Positions 58,569-64,000 of a stretch of 64,000 nucleotides of DNA are shown here, piece by piece (the stretch's first letter is position 1; every line of letters starts with the position of its first letter). Under the pieces are notes generated by a model. The model made no database searches, was not told the DNA's origin, and worked only from the letters and a program-made list of their open reading frames with translations. A program made the position numbers and the translations under genes. The stretch is from Zingiber officinale (taxonomy: Eukaryota; Streptophyta; Magnoliopsida; Zingiberales; Zingiberaceae), in assembly GCF_018446385.1 (NCBI RefSeq), contig NC_056005.1, positions 92,284,984 through 92,348,983 on the forward strand, written 5' to 3'.

Positions 58569-60825
58569 ATCTCCCCCTTTTTGATGTGCATCAACCCAAG
58601 TTCAAGTTAGGGTTAAACTAGACATAAAAAGTAATTTTAAAGAAAAATTACTAAACTAACAAGTTATGCATAATTTTTGTAATTAGTAAAATTGCAACAC
58701 TTTTTATAAAAATAATAACAGAAATGTTAATTTTTTTTTTTTAACTCCCCCTAAACTTGTACTTTTCTCTCCCCCTTTGATCACAGCAAAAATGGGGTTA
58801 AGAAAATATGAAACAAATAAGTTAAGTGAAATGCATAGAATTTTTTTTTAAAAAAAAATCTAAGATGAAAAAAAATTCTAAGTTATTTTAAAAAAAATAA
58901 TCTTCTAAGTTAAATTTTTGAATTTTTTGAAAAAAATTTTCTAGGGAAAAAAAAATTTCTCAGTCAAATTGAATTTTTCTACAAAAAAAATTTTAAGTCA
59001 AATTTTTGAATTTCCAGAAAATAATTTCTAAGTCAATAAAAATTTCCAAGTCAATAAATATTTTTTTTTAAATTTTCACAATCTGACATTTTAGAATTTT
59101 TAAAAAGATTTAAAAACTTTTAAAACATTATTTGATTCTAGTTTAATGCTTTTTCAAAAACGTTAATTAAACATTTTCTTCCAATATTTTAGCTTCCAGG
59201 TCGTGGCGAGGCACTAGGCCTTCTTGTTTATTGGAGCAACAACCACTTCCTTAGACAAAGCTTCCGTAAAGAATTTCAATGTGTAATTCTCTCACTATAA
59301 GCTTTTAATTTTTGAAAAATTAATTAAGCACTGATTTTGGAACCCAATAGAGGTTCCTTCCTACAGGATTATTCAAAAATCTAAGGGGTACATAGTTTCT
59401 TGGTATTTTTCTAAGTTGACCTTGATGTTTCCTCATATACCAATTTAATTTACCATAAGTCCTAATTTTTTACTTTGGAAATTTCTTTAAGTATGCATCA
59501 TTTTTCAATTTTTCAATTTCTAATTTTAAATTTTCATTTTCTGATTTTAGATGATCATACATTTCTAACGGGCATGCTCTTGCTAAGTTCAATTTTAGTT
59601 CAGCATTCTCTTTTTCTAATTGATCTAACTCTTTAGAAAGAGATTTGATAAATTTGAAAGATTGAGTTGGGGTTAGATTGCGTACCTTACTTACCTGGTC
59701 TGGTGACGCTCCCCCTTTTCTTCTGATGTTCCTCCCCTTCATCGATGCTCATCTCTGAGCTGGACGTTTCTTCTATCTGATGGTTGGCCATCAGTGCTAG
59801 TCCCGAGAATTCTTCGACTTCCGATTCGGATGATGACGAATCTGACCAAGTAGCCTTCAGATTCTTGTGCTTGGAGGGTTCTGGTTTCTTGTATTTTGGC
59901 TTTGCCTTTTCTTTCTCCTGCCCCTTTAGCTTTGGACAGTCATCTTTGTTGTGTCCCTCTTCGTTGCAGTTGTAGCAGCGAACCGTCCTCTTCTTTCGAT
60001 CATGCCTCTGCGATTTAAATTTATTAATACTAAAAAATTTATTGAAGCGTTTTACCAGTAGTGCCGCTTCTGATTCGTCGACTGAGGCTTCAGAGTCAGA
60101 ACTGTTTATTTTTGCCTTTAGGGCAATGTTCTGACTTGTCTTCTTTGCTTCGTTGGGTTCTGAAACTCGAGATTCGTGAAGTTCAAAAGTAGAAAATAAT
60201 TGTTCTAAAGTACTTACCTCGAGATCCTTAGAGATGTAATACGCATCTACTAAGGAAGCCCACTCTGGAGTTCTAGGGAAGGCGTTGAGCGCGTACCGGA
60301 TGGAGTCCCGGTTGGTTACCTCTTCTCCAAGGTTCGTTAGTTGCATTATTAGCTCCTTGATTCTCGCTTGGAGTTGCGCTACCTTCTCGCCTTGGTTCAT
60401 CCGGAGGTTCGTTAACTGGTTCCGGAGGATGTCGCGCTTCGCTAGCTTTGCTTCGGAAGTACCTTCGTGTAGTTCCAGGAATTTTTCCCAGAGATCTTTC
60501 GCTGAGACGTAGCTTACGATCCGATTTACTTCTTGTGGTGGCAGCACGCTAAGCAGGTGGAACTCCGCCTTTCCGTTGGCGACGAAATCGGCTTGCTCCT
60601 TCTTGCTCCATGTGTTTTCTTCTTTGTCTTTCGGCGCTGCAAAATCATATTTCATTGTAATAAGAATATCAAAATCCGTTTTGAAAAATACCTCCATTTT
60701 GCGCTTCCAGGTGGCGAAGTCTCCGTCAAACTTCGGAGGATGGATGTTTGCTCCGACCATCGTCTTGATCGTAGTGCTTCAGTTGGCGGTTAGTCCTTCT
60801 GAGGCGATCAGGCTCTGATACCACT
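58569..60825 (-). mobile_element. Internal region of B unit 2 (gag only)
   Basis: Same layout as unit 1: primer site at 60,812-60,823, gag from 60,760 (the longest continuous frame of the three, to 59,687, with CYNCNEEGHNKDDC), then the SPDQVSKVRNLTPT segment and coiled coil to about 59,330, an A/T tract at 58,730-59,070, and polypurine tract beside the LTR. A fossil with a break or two. Confidence 0.8.
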
Positions 60826-61733
60826 TGTTGGTGCAGCGGAGACCGGCAAGAGGGGGGGTGAATTGCTGAAAACAAAAACAAACTATACCCTTCTCGGATT
60901 TCAACTCAGAATTTAAATCAACAACTAAATTAGTGAAACAGAAAAAGAAACCCGAATGGAAAAGACTCAGAGATTTAACCTGGTTACAACCAAGGAGGTT
61001 GTTAATCCAGGACAGTAGAAAAGCGTAGTAAGAAAAATCTCCTTCTCTGAAGGCGGAGAAGCCTTTTACACTTTTGAAGCTCACTAGTTGCTTAGGAATT
61101 GCTAACAGATTGATTGCTTGAGTTGTTTTCTAATTCCTAGCTCCAGGGGCCTTTAAATAGCCTCTGGAAATTCTATCCCGAGGGTCCAAGGCGCCTCCAA
61201 TAAGGTTCAAGGCGCCTCCACAGCTCGGTCAGCGGATAGAACTCTATCCGAACGTAAATGGTCATTTTGACCTGTTGAAGGCGCCTCCAATCAGGCTGAA
61301 GGCGCCTCCAGCCTGGCTGAAGGCGCCTTCAACCTGGTTGAAGGCGCCTTCAAGTTGGAGGCGCCTCCAAGCTGGCAGCTCAGCTCCTTTGAGTTCGTTT
61401 CGAGCTTGTTGCGACTTTCGATGCTCCGATCTTTTGGGTGATTGTGGCCAACCGAAGTTTCCGGCCTTCCTCGAGCAGCCTTCCGTCCCGGCTTAACGTC
61501 CCTCGAACGTCGCGCACGCTCTTCACGCCCACCGGAGTACTCTTCCGCAGCTTTCTCGTCCTTCGGACGCACCGAGCCCGTCGGCTCCCTTCCCGTGCCG
61601 TCCTTCTCGCTAGCTGCGTCTTCCGCTCGACTTCCTGTGTTCCTAAGCTCCTGCACACTCAGACACATGGATCAAACACAGCAGGACCTAACTAACTTGG
61701 TTGATCACATCAAAACTATCACGGGGTCCAACA
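60826..61733 (-). repeat. LTR of B unit 3
   Basis: 908 bp, TGTTGG...CCAACA. The TATA box is near 61,151-61,160. Confidence 0.9.
61186..61370. repeat. GGCGCC palindrome cluster, LTR of B unit 3
   Basis: Seven GGCGCC cores in about 185 bp. This copy has a doubled GAAGGCGCCTTCAA step where unit 2 has TGGAGGCGCC, so the cluster varies between units while the rest of the LTR does not. Confidence 0.85.
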
Positions 61734-64000
61734 ATCTCTCCCTTTTTGATGTGCATCAACCCAAGTTCAAGTTAGGGTTAAACTAGACATAAAAAGTAAT
61801 TTTAAAGAAAAATTACTAAACTAACAAGTTATGCATAATTTTTGCAATTAGTAAAATTGCAACACTTTTTATAAAAATAATAACAGAAATGTTAAATTTT
61901 TTTTTTTAACTCCCCCTAAACTTGTACTTTTCTCTCCCCCTTTGATCACAGCAAAAATGGGGTTAAGAAAATATGAAACAAATAAGTTAAGTGAAATGCA
62001 TAGAATTTTTTTTTAAAAAAAATCTAAGATGAAAAAAAATTCTAAGTTATTTTAAAAAAAATAATCTTCTAAGTTAAATTTTTGAATTTTCTGAAAAAAA
62101 ATTTCTAGGGAAAAAAAAAATTTCTCAGTCAAATTGAATTTTTCTACAAAAAAAATTTTAAGTCAAATTTTTGAATTTCTAGAAAAAAATTTCTAAGTCA
62201 ATAAAAATTTCCAAGTCAATAAATATTTTTTTTTTTAATTTTCACAATCTGACATTTTAGAATTTTTAAAAAAATTTAAAAACTTTTAAAGCATTATTTG
62301 ATTCTAGTTTAATGCTTTTTCAAAAACGTTAATTAAACATTTTCTTCCAATATTTTAGCTTCCAGGTCGTGGCGAGGCACTAGGCCTTCTTGGTTATTAG
62401 AGCAACAACCACTTCCTAAGACAAAGCTTCCGTAAAGAATTTCAATGTTTAATTCTCTCACTATAAGCTTTTAATTTTTGAAAAATTAATTAAGCACTGA
62501 TTTTGGAACCCAATAGAGGTTCCTTCCTACAGGATTATTCAAAAATCTAAGGGGTACATAGTTTCTTGGTATTTTTCTAAGTTGACCTTGATGTTTCCTT
62601 ATATACCAATTTAATTTACCATAAGTCCTAATTTTTGACTTTGGAAATTTCTTTAAGTATGCATCATTTTTCAATTTTTCAATTTCTAATTTTAAATTTT
62701 CATTTTCTGATTTTAGATGATCATACATTTCTAACGGGCATGCTCTTGCTAAGTTCAATTTTAGTTCAGCATTCTCTTTTTCTAATTGATCTAACTCTTT
62801 AGAAAGAGATTTGATAAATTTGAAAAATTGAGTTGGGGTTAGATTGCGTACCTTACTTACCTGGTCTGGTGACTCTCCCTCTTCACTGCTGCTTTCTTCT
62901 TCTGATGTTCCTCCCCCTTCATCGATGCTCATCTCTGAGCTGGACGTTTCTTCTATCTGATGGTTGGCCATCAGTGCTAGTCCCGAGAATTCTTCGACTT
63001 CCGATTCGGAGGATGACGAATCTAACCAAGTAGCCTTCAGATTCTTGTGCTTGGAGGGTTCTGGTTTCTTGTATTTTGGCTTTGCCTTTTCTTTCTCCTG
63101 TCTCTTTAGCTTTGGACAGTCATCTTTGATGTGTCCCTCTTCGTTGCAGTTGTAGCAGCGAACCGTCCTCTTTTTTCGATCATGCCTCTGCGATTTAAAT
63201 TTATTAGTACTAAAAAATTTATTGAAGCGCTTTACCAGTAGTGCCGCTTCTGATTCGTCGACTGAGGCTTCAGAGTCAGAACTGTTTATTTTTGCCTTTA
63301 GGGCAATGTTCTGACTTGTCTTCTTTGCTTCGTTGGGTTCTGAAACTCGAGATTCGTGAAGTTCAAAAGTAGAAAATAATTGTTCTAAAGTACTTACCTC
63401 GAGATCCTTAGAGATGTAATACGCATCTACTAAGGAAGCCCACTCTGGAGTTCTAGGGAAGGCGTTGAGCGCGTACCGGATGGAGTCCCGGTTGGTTACC
63501 TCTTCTCCAAGGTTCGTTAGTTACATTATTAGCTCCTTGATTCTCGCTTGGAGTTGCGCTACCTTCTCGCCTTGGTTCATCCGGAGGTTCGTTAACTGGT
63601 TCCGGAGGATGTCGCACTTCGCTAGCTTTGCTTCGGAAGTACCTTCGTGTAGTTCCAGGAATTTTTCCCAGAGATCTTTCGCTGAGACGTAGCTTCCGAT
63701 CCGATTTACTTCTTGTGGTGGCAGCACGCTAAGCAGGTGGAACTCCGCCTTTCCGTTGGCGACGAAATCGGCTTGCTCCTTCTTGCTCCATGTGTTTTCT
63801 TCTTTGTCTTTCGGCGCTGCAAAATCATATTTCATTGTAATAAGAATATCAAAATCCGTTTTGAAAAATACCTCCATTTTGCGCTTCCAGGTGGCGAAGT
63901 CTCCGTCAAACTTCGGAGGATGGATGTTTGCTCCGGCCATCGTCTTGATCGTAGTGCTTCAGTTGGCGGTTAGTCCTTCTGAGGCGATTAGGCTCTGATA
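61734..64000 (-). mobile_element. Internal region of B unit 3 (gag only, runs to window end)
   Basis: Gag from 63,940. The tail at 62,971-62,486 shows an acidic Ser/Glu stretch, SPDQVSKVRNLTPT, a coiled coil (QLEKENAELKLNLARA) and the terminal GRNLYWVPKS. An A/T tract lies at 61,890-62,250. The window stops within the primer-site complement (GGCTCTGATA), so another LTR should follow at once. Confidence 0.8.

Larger units (their letters stand above)
49575..64000 (-). mobile_element. Tandem array of gag-only LTR element B (LTR-gag-LTR-gag-LTR-gag)
   Basis: Head-to-tail units of one minus-strand element sharing LTRs. LTRs start at 49,575, 57,662 and 60,826, and a fourth is expected just past 64,000, since the window ends inside its primer site. 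Each unit is 907-908 bp of LTR plus about 2.25-2.27 kb of internal sequence, a period of about 3,165 bp once the Copia insertion is subtracted. Each internal region, in minus reading, has the primer site TGGTATCAGAGC, gag, a long A/T homopolymer-rich tail and a polypurine tract. Units are about 98% alike by eye, so amplification was recent. No pol. The array sits in the right LTR of element A. Confidence 0.85.

Overview
This is nuclear DNA from a flowering plant, most likely a monocot. The evidence is spliced genes with GT-AG introns, GC-rich 5' coding ends (SufB, SAP), monocot-style tRNA-derived SINEs and a heavy load of LTR retroelements. Zingiberales (ginger/banana relatives) is my guess from the feel of the repeats; I could not test it.

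Six host genes are supported. From the left: a stress-associated A20/AN1 zinc-finger protein (minus, 2,109-2,576); a six-exon pirin (minus, 4,578-6,288); a six-exon DUF789 protein (plus, 24,951-27,324); plastid SufB of iron-sulfur cluster assembly (plus, two exons, 29,712-33,656); an intramembrane signal-peptide-peptidase-like protease (minus, three exons, 35,354-37,894); and a PLS-type pentatricopeptide repeat protein (minus, 39,098-40,705). They are unrelated single genes, as is normal in plants, and do not form a pathway cluster.

The space between the genes is repeat fossil. The 7-23 kb stretch holds two SINEs, a LINE fragment, foldback/MITE elements, an old Copia element (10,384 to about 17,160), LTR-like promoter pieces and an old gag-only element (about 19,861-22,547). 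From 42,991 to the window end there is a four-level nest. A gypsy-type LTR is hit by gag-only element A (43,898 on). A's right LTR is hit by a head-to-tail array of gag-only element B (49,575 to beyond 64,000; units of about 3.16 kb sharing LTRs). The first LTR of that array is hit by a young Tork/Tnt1-like Copia element (50,396-55,320) with 447-bp LTRs and a CTAAG target duplication.

The most unusual pattern is shared by four LTR families of different sequence. Each carries a cluster of its own short palindromic motif (GGCGCC, GTCGAC, CCGGGCGC-like, or CCGAGCGG/CCGCTCGG) on the upstream side of its TATA box. The two better-preserved gag-only families also share extra polypurine tracts before the 3' LTR and a C-terminal YWVP(K/R)S motif in gag.
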